DNA from: Pseudomonas fluvialis | Lineage (GTDB): Bacteria; Pseudomonadota; Gammaproteobacteria; Pseudomonadales; Pseudomonadaceae | Assembly: GCF_002234375.1 (NCBI RefSeq) | Contig: NZ_NMQV01000021.1 | Location: forward strand, 54,077-118,076 | Reading direction: 5' to 3' | Length of the DNA: 64,000 bases | Shown here: piece after piece, positions 55,106 to 63,800 of the stretch | How the letters are laid out: the number at the start of each line of letters is the position of its first letter | Position numbering within the stretch: the first letter of the stretch is position 1 | Translations under genes and position numbers: made by a program | The notes under the pieces: generated by a model | The model's input: the letters and a program-made list of their open reading frames with translations, nothing else | Database searches by the model: none | What the model was told of the DNA's origin: nothing

Positions 55106-55648
55106 GTGGCCATCAGAACATTTCAGGACATGACCCCGCAGCTGGGCGAGCGGGTGTTCGTCGACCCCAGCGCGGTGGTGCTGGGCGACGTGGTATTGGG
55201 CGATGACTGCTCGGTCTGGCCACAGGCGGTGATTCGTGGCGACATGCAGCCAATCCGCATTGGCGCGCGCAGCAGCGTGCAGGATGGCAGCGTGCTGCAC
55301 ATCACCCACGCTGGGCCATTCAATCCGCAGGGCTGGCCGCTGCAGGTCGGCGAGGACGTCACGGTCGGCCACAATGTCACCCTGCACGGCTGCACCCTGG
55401 GCGACCGGGTGCTGGTGGGCATGGGCGCGATCATCATGGACGGTGCGCAGGTCGAGGACGAGGTGATCATCGCCGCCGGCAGCCTGGTGCCGCCAGGCAA
55501 GCGCCTGGTCAGTGGCTTTTTGTACCTGGGTAACCCGGTACGCCAGGCCCGTGCGCTGACCGAGCAGGAGCGTGGCTTTTTCCGCTACAGCGCCAACAAT
55601 TATGTACGTCTCAAGGACCAGTACCTGCTGGAAGACCTGGGGCGCTAA
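55106..55648 (+). CDS. Gamma-class carbonic anhydrase-like protein
   Basis: 180 residues from a GTG at 55106, eleven bases after GGAG; the TTG at 55091 overlaps that site and is rejected. Left-handed beta-helix repeats with the metal histidines in VLHITHAG and VGHNVTLHGC, and the conserved Arg/Asp in VIRGDMQPIRIG. Many such proteins (YrdA, PaaY types) have uncertain enzymatic activity. It diverges from prlC. Confidence 0.9.
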   Translation: MAIRTFQDMTPQLGERVFVDPSAVVLGDVVLGDDCSVWPQAVIRGDMQPIRIGARSSVQDGSVLHITHAGPFNPQGWPLQVGEDVTVGHNVTLHGCTLGDRVLVGMGAIIMDGAQVEDEVIIAAGSLVPPGKRLVSGFLYLGNPVRQARALTEQERGFFRYSANNYVRLKDQYLLEDLGR

Positions 55649-55662
55649 GGGAGCTGATACGC

Positions 55663-56079
55663 ATGCGGCGTCTTGCCCGGCTGGTTGTACCCGCCCTGCT
55701 GCTGCAGGCCTGTGCCGCCCCGCTGCCGCCGGCGCTGCCCGGCATGGCCTGGGTCAGCGTAGCGGCACGTCCTGGCGAAGTGCTGATGGCGCAACGCCTG
55801 GACGGCCAGCGGGTGGCGGATGGACGCTTTTTCCAACTGTCTCCGGGAGCGCACAGCCTGCTGCTGCGCTTTCAGTTCGAGCAGCACGGTGGCGGCGAGC
55901 TGCGTGAGCCACAGTGGCGAACCTGTGAATTGCAGTTGCGCTATGCCGACTTTGCCGCCGACCAGCGCTACCAGGTGCAGGCCTGGCAGCATGGCGGCTA
56001 TCGCGTAGCCGGCCAGCTACGCGATGCCGAGGGCCGGGTGCTGGCGAAGGCCCGCGTGCTGCGCTGCGGGAACTTCTGA
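55663..56079 (+). CDS. Hypothetical lipoprotein
   Basis: 138 residues. The N-terminus MRRLARLVVPALLLQAC has a lipobox-like LLQAC, with Cys17 as the likely lipid site. The mature part is a small beta-rich domain (GAHSLLLRFQFEQHGGG..., CELQLRYADFAADQRYQVQA) with two further Cys. No known motif. It is 14 bases after the carbonic anhydrase and probably cotranscribed. Confidence 0.72.
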   Translation: MRRLARLVVPALLLQACAAPLPPALPGMAWVSVAARPGEVLMAQRLDGQRVADGRFFQLSPGAHSLLLRFQFEQHGGGELREPQWRTCELQLRYADFAADQRYQVQAWQHGGYRVAGQLRDAEGRVLAKARVLRCGNF

Positions 56080-56112
56080 GCCGGGGCGCCGCGTGCGCGC
56101 AAGCCTGGTCGG

Positions 56113-56343
56113 TTAGAAGGGCTGGCGGACGTAGAGGATTTCCTTGCTGCCCATTTCGCAGCGGCCGACCACCTGCGCGCCGATCACCGTGCCCTGTGCA
56201 ACGATTTCCAGGCTGTAGCCGGTGACGCCCTTGGCATCCAGCTTGGCGGCGATTTCCGCCTTGAGTTCTTCGCAGTCCTTGCCGGCGGCGAGGGCCTGGC
56301 CAGCGAGCAGGCACAGGCTGCTGGCAATGATCAGTGCGCGCAT
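56113..56343 (-). CDS. DUF1161 family periplasmic protein
   Basis: 76 residues. The signal peptide MRALIIASSLCLLAGQALA is followed by a small domain with two conserved Cys (KDCEELKAEI and VGRCEMGSKEI) that should form a disulfide, and the ending ILYVRQPF. This is the DUF1161 pattern; function unknown. It follows the dodecin gene by 23 bases. Confidence 0.85.
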   Translation of the reverse strand: MRALIIASSLCLLAGQALAAGKDCEELKAEIAAKLDAKGVTGYSLEIVAQGTVIGAQVVGRCEMGSKEILYVRQPF

Positions 56344-56366
56344 CGGGGTGCTCCTTGGGTAGGTAA

Positions 56367-56582
56367 TCAGCTGTCGGCCAGTCGGAAGCCGACCTTGAGG
56401 GCAACCTGATAATGGCCAACCTTGCCGTCAACGATATGACCGCGGGTTTCCACCACCTCGAACCAGTCCATGTGCCGCACGCTCTTGGCACACTCGGCGA
56501 GGGCATTGCCGATGGCGTCCTCGATGCTGAGCTTTGAGCTGCCAACCAGCTCGATCTTCTTGTAGGTGCGATGGTCGGACAT
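56367..56582 (-). CDS. Dodecin family flavin-binding protein
   Basis: 71 residues from the ATG at 56582, preceded by GGAG. The dodecin pattern YKKIELVGSSKLSIEDAI, WFEVVETRGHI and the ending YQVALKVGF is clear. Dodecins form hollow dodecamers that bind and buffer flavins. It diverges from the receptor-chelatase operon, and its promoter shares the spacer with the Fur-box-like site. Confidence 0.93.
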   Translation of the reverse strand: MSDHRTYKKIELVGSSKLSIEDAIGNALAECAKSVRHMDWFEVVETRGHIVDGKVGHYQVALKVGFRLADS

Positions 56583-56669
56583 GCGGGGCACTCCAGGCAA
56601 GGGTCTTTTCAGCGTAGTGGCCTGTGCGGCGAATTCAACCTGTGACAGGGCGTCGCATTCGAATGCATT

Positions 56670-56696
56670 GCAAATGAGAATAATTATATTTAATCT
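56670..56696. promoter_or_regulatory. Fur-box-like site and promoter of the receptor-chelatase operon
   Basis: GCAAATGAGAATAATTATA (56670-56688) matches the 19-bp Fur consensus at 14 positions. A possible promoter TTGCAA (56668-56673), 17 bases, TAATCT (56691-56696) would be covered by Fur. The receptor start is about 110 bases downstream. A Zur-type match is poorer. Confidence 0.6.
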
Positions 56697-56805
56697 CGCC
56701 ATCCGTTATTGATCCTGAAGCGATAACCGCATCCAGGTGCTTTCCCCCAGCCAGCCAGGGTCTGTTGCCCAAGCCAGCCGCGAATCAGTTCTCCCGAGGT
56801 TGGAT

Positions 56806-58716
56806 ATGCGTAAGCCGGCGTTAACCCTTGCTTGTCTGATGGCGTCCATGGCCCAGGCCGCCCCCGTTACTGAACTCAATCCCCTGGTCGTCACGGCTTC
56901 GCGCAGCGAGCACAGCCTGGCCGATGCCCCGGCCTCGGTGAGTGTGATCACCGCCGAGCAGATCAAGGCGCGTGGTGCCGGCAACCTGCTGGAAGCCCTG
57001 CGTGGCGTGCCTGGGTTGAGCCTCAACGGGCGCCAGGTGGGCGGGCGCAAGACCCTGAGCATCCGTGGTGCGGAAGACCGGCACACCCTGGTGCTGATCG
57101 ATGGCCGGCGTATTTCCTCCACCGACGACACCATTGGTCATTCCGACTACCAGTACGGCTGGGTCGCCATGGAGCAGATCGAGCGTATCGAGGTGGTGCG
57201 CGGGCCGATGTCAGCGCTCTACGGTTCCGAGGCAGTGGGTGGGGTGATCAATATCATCACGCGCAAGGGTGGCCAGCAGTGGCATGGCGGCGCCAGCGTG
57301 CGAGGTGAGCTGGGCGAGGGGCCGGCCGGCGACGGCCATCAGATGTCGGCCAGCGCCAGTGGCCCGCTGGGCGAGTGGTTCGATCTGGCGCTGGGCGTGG
57401 AAGATCGACGTCGTGCGCCCACGCCGCGTCCGGAAAACAAGGCGACCAGCGATATCGAGGGGCAGGACCGACAGAGCGGCAACCTGCGCCTGGGCTTTAC
57501 CCCCAGCGAAGGCCAGCGCCTGCAGCTGGACATGCTGCGCAGCGAGGAAACCCGTCGGCGTCACGAGCAGAATACCCGGCTGCCGGCTCGTCCCTACTAC
57601 CTGGATACCTACGATCTGCAGCGGCGCCAGGATGCGCTGACCTGGCAGGCCGACTGGTCGCTACTGCGTAGCGAGCTGCGCTACAGCGAGGCGGAGTTCG
57701 AGGTGAACAACAAGCGCAGCAACAACATCGCGCCCACTCGCCCGCAGCGCCTGGAAGACCGGGTGTGGGACGGCAACCTGGCGTTTGCCCTGGGCGACAG
57801 CCACAGCCTGACGCTGGGTGCCGAGCGTCGCGAAGAGTTTCTGGAAAATGCCGGTCTGAGCGGCGGCTCCGACAGCGCTCTGCACAAGGCGCTGTATGTG
57901 CAGGACGAAATCGCCCTGGCCGATGACTGGGCGCTGACCCTGGGTACGCGCCTCGATCACCACGCGATCTTTGGCAGCGAGTCCAGCCCGCGTGCTTACC
58001 TGGTATGGCGGGCCAGCCCCGAGCTGACTATCAAGGGTGGCTATGGTGAAGCCTTCCGTGCGCCCACCCTCAAGCAAATCTCCCCCAACTATGTCGGTGC
58101 CGAAGGCCCGCACACCTTCCTCGGCAATGCCGACATCCAGCCGGAAACCAGTCGCTCCTGGGAGATCGGCGCGGACTGGCGGGATGAGCAGAGTGCCTAC
58201 ACGGCTACGCTGTTCCGCAGCGAGATCAAGGACCTCATCTACTACAACCTGCTGCGTAGGGTCGGGCCGCGCAGCATCTATCAGTACGACAATATTTCCG
58301 AGGCGCGTATCGACGGGCTGGAGGTCGCCTTGCGCCGCGCGCTGGGTGGCGGTTTCAGCCTGGCCAGCAGCATGACCTGGCTGGATGCGCGGGATCGTGA
58401 CAGCGATGACAAGCTCACCGGGCGTCCCGAGTTCAGTGCCACGCCGAGTCTGGCATGGCAGCAGGGGGCCTGGGGCGCTGAGCTGGAATGGCAATACATC
58501 GGCCAGCAGACGCTGCAGAATGCGGCCGGCCAGCTCAAGCGTGCTCCCGCCTACAGCCTGGTCAACCTGAGCGGCAGTTACCGGGTCGACGAGCACCTGA
58601 CCCTGCGCGCCGGGCTGAACAATGCCGGCGACCTGCGCCTGGAGGACAAGTCCGAGCTGTTCGGCTATGTCGAAGACGGGCGTACCTTGTGGCTGGGGCT
58701 GGAGGCCAGTTTCTGA
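56806..58716 (+). CDS. TonB-dependent receptor (CirA/FepA-like) of the CobN-like operon
   Basis: 636 residues from the ATG at 56806 after GAGG. The signal peptide MRKPALTLACLMASMAQA is followed by a TonB-box-like stretch (ELNPLVVTASRS). Plug domain: PGLSLNGRQVGGRKTLSIRG, VLIDGRRI, VVRGPMSALYGSEAVGG. Barrel: FRAPTLKQISPNY and a final Phe. It should bring a ligand across the outer membrane with TonB energy. The linked CobN-like and HemP-like genes suggest a tetrapyrrole such as heme. Its stop shares one base with the next gene. Confidence 0.92.
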   Translation: MRKPALTLACLMASMAQAAPVTELNPLVVTASRSEHSLADAPASVSVITAEQIKARGAGNLLEALRGVPGLSLNGRQVGGRKTLSIRGAEDRHTLVLIDGRRISSTDDTIGHSDYQYGWVAMEQIERIEVVRGPMSALYGSEAVGGVINIITRKGGQQWHGGASVRGELGEGPAGDGHQMSASASGPLGEWFDLALGVEDRRRAPTPRPENKATSDIEGQDRQSGNLRLGFTPSEGQRLQLDMLRSEETRRRHEQNTRLPARPYYLDTYDLQRRQDALTWQADWSLLRSELRYSEAEFEVNNKRSNNIAPTRPQRLEDRVWDGNLAFALGDSHSLTLGAERREEFLENAGLSGGSDSALHKALYVQDEIALADDWALTLGTRLDHHAIFGSESSPRAYLVWRASPELTIKGGYGEAFRAPTLKQISPNYVGAEGPHTFLGNADIQPETSRSWEIGADWRDEQSAYTATLFRSEIKDLIYYNLLRRVGPRSIYQYDNISEARIDGLEVALRRALGGGFSLASSMTWLDARDRDSDDKLTGRPEFSATPSLAWQQGAWGAELEWQYIGQQTLQNAAGQLKRAPAYSLVNLSGSYRVDEHLTLRAGLNNAGDLRLEDKSELFGYVEDGRTLWLGLEASF

Positions 58717-61700
58717 TGAGCATCCGGCACAGACTTCCGTGGTACCGGGCGATCAGGCGTTCCTGGCTGTGCACGCCGCGCCGCCTCGCCCTGTGCTGGC
58801 TGTGCCTGCTGCTGTCCTGCGGGACAGCCGTAGCTGAACAGCGCCTGCTGTTTCTCGCCGCGGCCCCGGTGCAGGCCGGCAAGTTCGAGAAACTGCGCCC
58901 GCTGGCCGAGGCGGCGGGTTTGCAGCTCAACTACCGCATGCTCGACGCGCCCGGCCTGCTGCCCAGTCGCGAGGCGCTGGCCGAGTATGACCTGCTGATC
59001 ATCGATGCGCCCTATGGTGCTTCTCAGGCCCTCGCCCAGCAGCGTGCCGCGCCGCTGCTGGAAGGGCAGGCCTTGCCCTGGCTGTGGTTGCGGCGTGATG
59101 GTAGCCGCAGCAACCAGCTGCCTGGCGAACTGGTTGAGCAGCTGGACCGTTACTACAGCAACGGCGGCCCCGGCAATTTTGCCGGCTTCTTCTGTCGCCT
59201 GGCGGCGCAGCTGCAGGCACGCACGGCACAGGACTGTGCCGCGCCGGAAATCCACCCGCCGTTTGCCATCTACCACCCGCAGGCCCAGGGACGCCTGTTC
59301 ACTGACCTGGACAGCTATGCGCGCTGGAAGGGGGTTGGTCTGCAGCCTGCGACGCCGGTGATCGGCGTGCTGTTTCACAAGGCCTACATGGACGCCGGGC
59401 TGACCGGCTTCATTGATGCGACGATTGCCCGCCTGGAAGCCGCCGGTGCCCTGGCGGTGCCGATGTACACCAGCGCCATGGGCAATGGCGAGATCAGCCA
59501 GTTGCTGGCCTACCAGGGCAAGCCGCGCGGTGATGTGCTGATCAACATGCAGATCATGCTCAATGCCAACGGCCGCAAGGCCGAGTTCGACGCGCTGGGC
59601 ATGCCGGTTCTGCAGGCCATGCCTTACCGGGCTGGCGAGGAAGCCGACTGGCAGGCCGATGCACAGGGCATCGAGGTGGTCGACATCCCCTTCTACCTGG
59701 CACAGGCTGAATACGCCGGGTTGATCGATCCGCTGGTGGCTGCCAGCACGCGCCAGGCGGATGGCGACATCCTGCCCATCGACCGCCAGCTGCAGGCGGT
59801 GGTGGACAAGGCGCTGCGCCTGGCACGCCTGCAGCGCCTGGCGCCGGCCGAGGTGCGCAGTGCGTTGTTGTTCTACAACTACCCGCCGGGGGAGAAGAAC
59901 CTCGGGGCGTCCTTCCTCAATGTGCCGCGCAGCCTGGAGGCTTTGCTGGCCGCCTACGCCGAACGTGGCTACGACGTGAAAACGCTCGACGAGCAGCAGC
60001 TGATCGAAGAGCTCAGCGGGTTGCTGGCACCCTTCTATCGCGATGACCAGTTGCCGGGTCTGCTGGCGCGCGACCGCGCCGGGCGCCTGCCGCTGGCCGA
60101 TTATCGGGCCTGGTTCGCCAGCCTGCCGGCCGCGCTGCAGACGCAGATCGTGCAGCGCTGGGGCGAGCCGGAACAGGCCGGCCTGGTACTGCGCGAGGGC
60201 ACGCAGGCCTTCTTTGTCATCCCCCGGCTGCAGTTGGGCAAGCACGTGCTGATGCCGCAACCGCCGCGGGGCGAGCGCCTCGACGACCGGGAGCGTGCGC
60301 TGTACCACGACACCAAGGCGCCGCCATCGCACAGCTACCTGGCGGCCTACCTGTGGCTGCGTGAGCAGCAGAAGGTCGATGCCCTGGTGCACTTCGGCAC
60401 CCACGGCAGTGCCGAATGGCAGCCGGGCAAGGAGCGCGGCCTGGATGTGCTGGACTATCCCTACCTGGTGCTCGGCGACATTCCGGTGCTCTACCCGTAC
60501 ATCGTCGACAACATCGGTGAGGCCTTGCAGGCCAGGCGCCGTGGACGAGCACTGATCCTCAGTCACAACACCCCGTCGTTCGGCCCGGCGGGCCTGCATG
60601 GCCGCCTCAACGAGCTGCACGACCTGCTGCACCAGTGGCTGACCATGACGCCGGGCGAAGTGCGTAGCGCCACGGCCGCGCGCATCCGTGCGCTGGCCGG
60701 CGAACTCAAGCTGGACCTCGACCTGGGCGTCGAGTTGAGCGCTCCGGGGTTGGATATGCAGGCACTGGTCGACGATCTGCACCTGCACCTGCACGACCTG
60801 GCCCTGCAACAGCAACCGCTTGGCCTGGCGCGCTTCGGCGTGCCGGCGGACAGCGACCTGCGCCTGTCCACCGTGCAGCAGATGCTCGGCAAGCCCTTGC
60901 TGCAGGCCCTGGCGCCAGATGATCCGGAAGAGTTGCTACTGGTCGACTATGCACAGCTCAAGAGCACGCCGCTCTGGCAGGTGTTGGACCGGCATGTGCG
61001 CCAGGGCCAGCCATGGACGGGTGACCCGGCGCTTGCTGGGTTGCTCGAGCAGGGCCGCAGGTACTGGCAGCAACTGGCCAACGACCAGGAGTTGCATGGC
61101 TACTTCCAGGCCTTGCAGGGCCGGCATATCGCCAGTTCCTATGGTGGCGACCCGATCAAGAACCCCGACAGCCTGCCTACCGGACGCAACCTGTATGGCT
61201 TCGATCCGTCGCGTATTCCCACCCGCGAGGCCTGGCAAGCGGGGCAGCTGGCGGCTCAGCGCCTGCTCGACCAGCACCGCCAGAGCCAGGGGGAATATCC
61301 ACGCAAGCTGGCCTTCACGCTGTGGTCGGTGGAAACCATGCGCCACTTCGGCCTGCTGGAAGCCCAGGTGCTGGCGCTGATGGGCTTCCGCCCACAGTGG
61401 GATGCCGGCGGTCGGGTGATCGGTATCGAGCTGATCCCGGCCAGCGAGCTCAAGCGTCCGCGGGTGGATACGGTGATTTCCGCCACCGGCCTGTACCGCG
61501 ACCAGTTCCCCCAGGTCATGCACTGGCTGGCTCAGGCGGCCGCCCAGGCCAGTGATCTGGACGAACCGGACAACGCCCTGGCGGCCAATAGCGCGGCGAT
61601 CGAACAGCAGTTGCGCGCGGCCGGCCTGTCGGCCGAGGAAGCGCGCCTGGCGGCGCGTACGCGGATCTTCTCCTCGGCGTCCGGGGCCTATGGCACCGGC

Positions 61701-62708
61701 CTGGAGGAGGCGACCCTGGCCAGTGACAGCTTTGGCGAACAGTCCGCTGGTGGGCAGGATCGTGCCGGCGGCGAGGCCAAGCTGGCGCAGCTGTATCTGG
61801 AGCGTATGCAGTTCGCCTACGGCCCGGACAGCGCGCGCTGGGGCGAAAAGGCCCAGGTCAACCTGTATGCCGAGCAGCTGCGCGGTGTCCAGGGCGCCGT
61901 ACTGTCACGTTCCTCCAACCTCTACGGCATGCTCACCACCGATGATCCCTTCCAGTACCTGGGCGGTATCGGCCTGGCGGTGCGTCATCTGGATGGCCGC
62001 TCACCCGAGCTGTACATCAGCAACCTGCGCGATGCCGACAACCCGCGCAGTGAAACCGCCGGCGCTTTCCTGGCCCGCGACCTGCGTACCCGCTACCTGC
62101 ATCCCGGCTGGATCAAGCAGGTTCAGGCAGAGGGCTACAGCGGCACCCTGGAAGTGCTGGGCAGCGCCAACAACCTGTGGGGCTGGGAGGTGACGGCGCC
62201 GGAAACCGTGCGTGACGACCAGTGGCAGGCCTACAAGGAGGTCTATGTCGACGACACCTACCAGCTGCAGATCAATGAGTGGTTCGAACAGCACAACCCG
62301 CATGCCCAGGCACAGTTGATCGAGCGCCTGCTGGAGGCCGCGCGCAAAGAGTACTGGAGTACCGACGCACAGACCCTGCAGGAACTCGCCGAGCGTTACC
62401 AGGCCTTGGCCGAGCGTTATGACGTACGTAGCGATAACGCGCGCTTCAAGGAATACCTCGGCGCGGCGGCCGCGGGTTTTGGCCTGCAGCCTGCGGCGGC
62501 TCCGGCAGCCGAGGTAAACGCTGGCGCACAGGCGGAGGCCACCTTGCAAACGGTGCAGGGACCGCGTCTGGAAGAACAGCCGGCTCCCCAGGCGTCGCCC
62601 AGTCCGCTGGATTTCACGGCGCTGCTCGGCCTGTTGCTGATTCTGCTGGCCATGGCCGGCGGTGCATTCCGCCAGGCGTATCGTCGCCTGCCAACCCTGA
62701 CCTACTGA
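58716..62708 (+). CDS. Periplasmic membrane-anchored CobN/HmuS-like metallo-tetrapyrrole chelatase
   Basis: 1330 residues starting at the ATG that overlaps the receptor stop. Chelatase large-subunit (CobN/BchH) motifs are clear: HFGTHGSAEWQPGKERG (559-575), PTGRNLYGFDPSRIPT (near 820-835), YRDQFPQVMHWL, and IFSSASGAYGTGLEEA (near 983-998). Unlike cytoplasmic CobN it has a signal peptide (residues 1-40, cleavage after TAVA) and a C-terminal membrane helix (about 1298-1318) followed by a basic tail, so the bulk faces the periplasm. No CobS/CobT ATPase partners are here. It may insert or remove a metal from a tetrapyrrole. Confidence 0.9.
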   Translation: MSIRHRLPWYRAIRRSWLCTPRRLALCWLCLLLSCGTAVAEQRLLFLAAAPVQAGKFEKLRPLAEAAGLQLNYRMLDAPGLLPSREALAEYDLLIIDAPYGASQALAQQRAAPLLEGQALPWLWLRRDGSRSNQLPGELVEQLDRYYSNGGPGNFAGFFCRLAAQLQARTAQDCAAPEIHPPFAIYHPQAQGRLFTDLDSYARWKGVGLQPATPVIGVLFHKAYMDAGLTGFIDATIARLEAAGALAVPMYTSAMGNGEISQLLAYQGKPRGDVLINMQIMLNANGRKAEFDALGMPVLQAMPYRAGEEADWQADAQGIEVVDIPFYLAQAEYAGLIDPLVAASTRQADGDILPIDRQLQAVVDKALRLARLQRLAPAEVRSALLFYNYPPGEKNLGASFLNVPRSLEALLAAYAERGYDVKTLDEQQLIEELSGLLAPFYRDDQLPGLLARDRAGRLPLADYRAWFASLPAALQTQIVQRWGEPEQAGLVLREGTQAFFVIPRLQLGKHVLMPQPPRGERLDDRERALYHDTKAPPSHSYLAAYLWLREQQKVDALVHFGTHGSAEWQPGKERGLDVLDYPYLVLGDIPVLYPYIVDNIGEALQARRRGRALILSHNTPSFGPAGLHGRLNELHDLLHQWLTMTPGEVRSATAARIRALAGELKLDLDLGVELSAPGLDMQALVDDLHLHLHDLALQQQPLGLARFGVPADSDLRLSTVQQMLGKPLLQALAPDDPEELLLVDYAQLKSTPLWQVLDRHVRQGQPWTGDPALAGLLEQGRRYWQQLANDQELHGYFQALQGRHIASSYGGDPIKNPDSLPTGRNLYGFDPSRIPTREAWQAGQLAAQRLLDQHRQSQGEYPRKLAFTLWSVETMRHFGLLEAQVLALMGFRPQWDAGGRVIGIELIPASELKRPRVDTVISATGLYRDQFPQVMHWLAQAAAQASDLDEPDNALAANSAAIEQQLRAAGLSAEEARLAARTRIFSSASGAYGTGLEEATLASDSFGEQSAGGQDRAGGEAKLAQLYLERMQFAYGPDSARWGEKAQVNLYAEQLRGVQGAVLSRSSNLYGMLTTDDPFQYLGGIGLAVRHLDGRSPELYISNLRDADNPRSETAGAFLARDLRTRYLHPGWIKQVQAEGYSGTLEVLGSANNLWGWEVTAPETVRDDQWQAYKEVYVDDTYQLQINEWFEQHNPHAQAQLIERLLEAARKEYWSTDAQTLQELAERYQALAERYDVRSDNARFKEYLGAAAAGFGLQPAAAPAAEVNAGAQAEATLQTVQGPRLEEQPAPQASPSPLDFTALLGLLLILLAMAGGAFRQAYRRLPTLTY

Positions 62709-62726
62709 CCCCCGGAGACTGTTTAG

Positions 62727-63278
62727 ATGTCCCTGCAACTGATGATCGAGAGTGCGCTGTACAGTGCCAGCCAGCTGTTCATGCTGCCGGTGCTGCTGGC
62801 TGTGCTGCTGATGTTTTTCTACGCCTTCTATGCGCTGGGCGCCTTCCTCTGGCAGAGCCGTCAGCGGCGGCGCGGCCAGGCGCCGGCCTTCGACCTGCTG
62901 CAGAGCTGGCGAGCCGCACCGACGATGACCGCGGTGGAGCTGGAAACCCTGGCCTTCAAGCGCCTGGAAGCACCGCGTATCGTGACCCGCGTGACGCCGA
63001 TGCTCGGTCTGGTGGCAACCATGATCCCCATGGGCCCGGCGCTCAAGTCGCTGGCCAGTGGCGAGCTGGCGCAGGTCAGCGACAACCTCACGGTGGCATT
63101 TTCCGCGGTGATCCTCTCGTTGCTGGCCGCGTCGCTCACCTACTGGGTCGTCAATGTGCGTCGGCGCTGGTACGCCGAGGAGCTGGTGCTGATCGGCCAG
63201 GCGCAGCGCAGCCAGGGCCTGGCCGCCAGCGAGCCGCTGGCCGCGGCAGCCCATGAGCTGGCTACGGAGGCTGCCTGA
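62727..63278 (+). CDS. MotA/TolQ/ExbB-type membrane protein of the chelatase operon
   Basis: 183 residues, 18 bases after the chelatase gene. A first membrane helix (about 17-40), then a cytoplasmic loop, then two helices containing RVTPMLGLVATMIPMGPALK and LTVAFSAVILSLLAASLTYWVV, the conserved proton-channel core of the MotA/TolQ/ExbB family. It presumably partners with the following DUF2149 protein in the way ExbB works with ExbD, possibly powering the chelatase or receptor. Distinct from exbB at 9.6 kb. Confidence 0.88.
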   Translation: MSLQLMIESALYSASQLFMLPVLLAVLLMFFYAFYALGAFLWQSRQRRRGQAPAFDLLQSWRAAPTMTAVELETLAFKRLEAPRIVTRVTPMLGLVATMIPMGPALKSLASGELAQVSDNLTVAFSAVILSLLAASLTYWVVNVRRRWYAEELVLIGQAQRSQGLAASEPLAAAAHELATEAA

Positions 63279-63589
63279 TGAGCCTGCGCCTGCTGGAGGA
63301 AGCGGAAGCCGACGATCCGATTCTCTCGGTGGTCAACCTGATCGACGTATTCCTGGTGATCATCGCCGCACTGTTGCTGGCGGTGGCCAACAACCCGGTG
63401 AATGCCTTCAGCCAGGATGACTACACGCTGATCAAGAACCCCGGCGAGGCCAACATGGAAGTGCTGATCAAGCAGGGTGAAACCCTGCAGCACTACAAGG
63501 CCAGTGGCGAGATCGGCCAGGGCGAAGGTGCCAAGGCCGGGGTGGCCTATCGCCTCAAGGACGGCTCGATGATCTATGTCCCGGAATGA
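63278..63589 (+). CDS. DUF2149 (ExbD-like) membrane protein
   Basis: 103 residues. One N-terminal membrane helix with an Asp (VVNLIDVFLVIIAALLLAVA), as in ExbD, and a small periplasmic domain rich in charged residues (GEANMEVLIKQGETLQHYKA), ending YVPE. This matches DUF2149 proteins that accompany CobN-like chelatases. It overlaps the previous gene by one base. Confidence 0.85.
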   Translation: MSLRLLEEAEADDPILSVVNLIDVFLVIIAALLLAVANNPVNAFSQDDYTLIKNPGEANMEVLIKQGETLQHYKASGEIGQGEGAKAGVAYRLKDGSMIYVPE

Positions 63590-63605
63590 CCTGAGGGAAG
63601 CCTGC

Positions 63606-63791
63606 ATGCCCGTTACTCGCCAGCGACAACAGTCTGCCGCGCTGCGTCAGGCCGAGCCCGTCAACAGCCTGCCGCGTTGCCTGAGCAGCCGTGAGCTGCT
63701 CGGCGCGGCGCAGGCGCTGTTGATCGAGCACAACGGCTGCTACTACAGCCTGCGCCTGACCCGGCAGAACAAGCTGATTCTCACCAAGTAG
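63606..63791 (+). CDS. hemP: HemP-like small protein
   Basis: 61 residues from the ATG at 63606 with GAGGG upstream. The C-terminal half SSRELLGAAQALLIEHNGCYYSL... and the ending LTRQNKLILTK fit the HemP family (typical ending RLRxTRxGKLILTK), small proteins found in hemin uptake operons and needed for heme uptake in several bacteria. It begins 16 bases after the DUF2149 gene. A Cys replaces a residue usually not Cys (NGCYY). This is the strongest internal hint that the operon handles heme. Confidence 0.8.
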   Translation: MPVTRQRQQSAALRQAEPVNSLPRCLSSRELLGAAQALLIEHNGCYYSLRLTRQNKLILTK

Positions 63792-63800
63792 CCGGTGCTG

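Noticed and set aside
56705..56727. Second Zur box (GTTAT...ATAAC)
   Set aside because: The half sites are 13 bases apart instead of about 3, so the geometry does not fit Zur.
56583..56805. Cobalamin riboswitch before the receptor-chelatase operon
   Set aside because: The spacer is only 223 bases and AT-rich near the promoter, with no B12-box-like sequence seen; the Fur-like site explains control better.
58665..60815. 716-codon open frame opposite the chelatase gene
   Set aside because: Shadow of the CobN-like gene; composition is typical antisense Gln/Arg/Leu.
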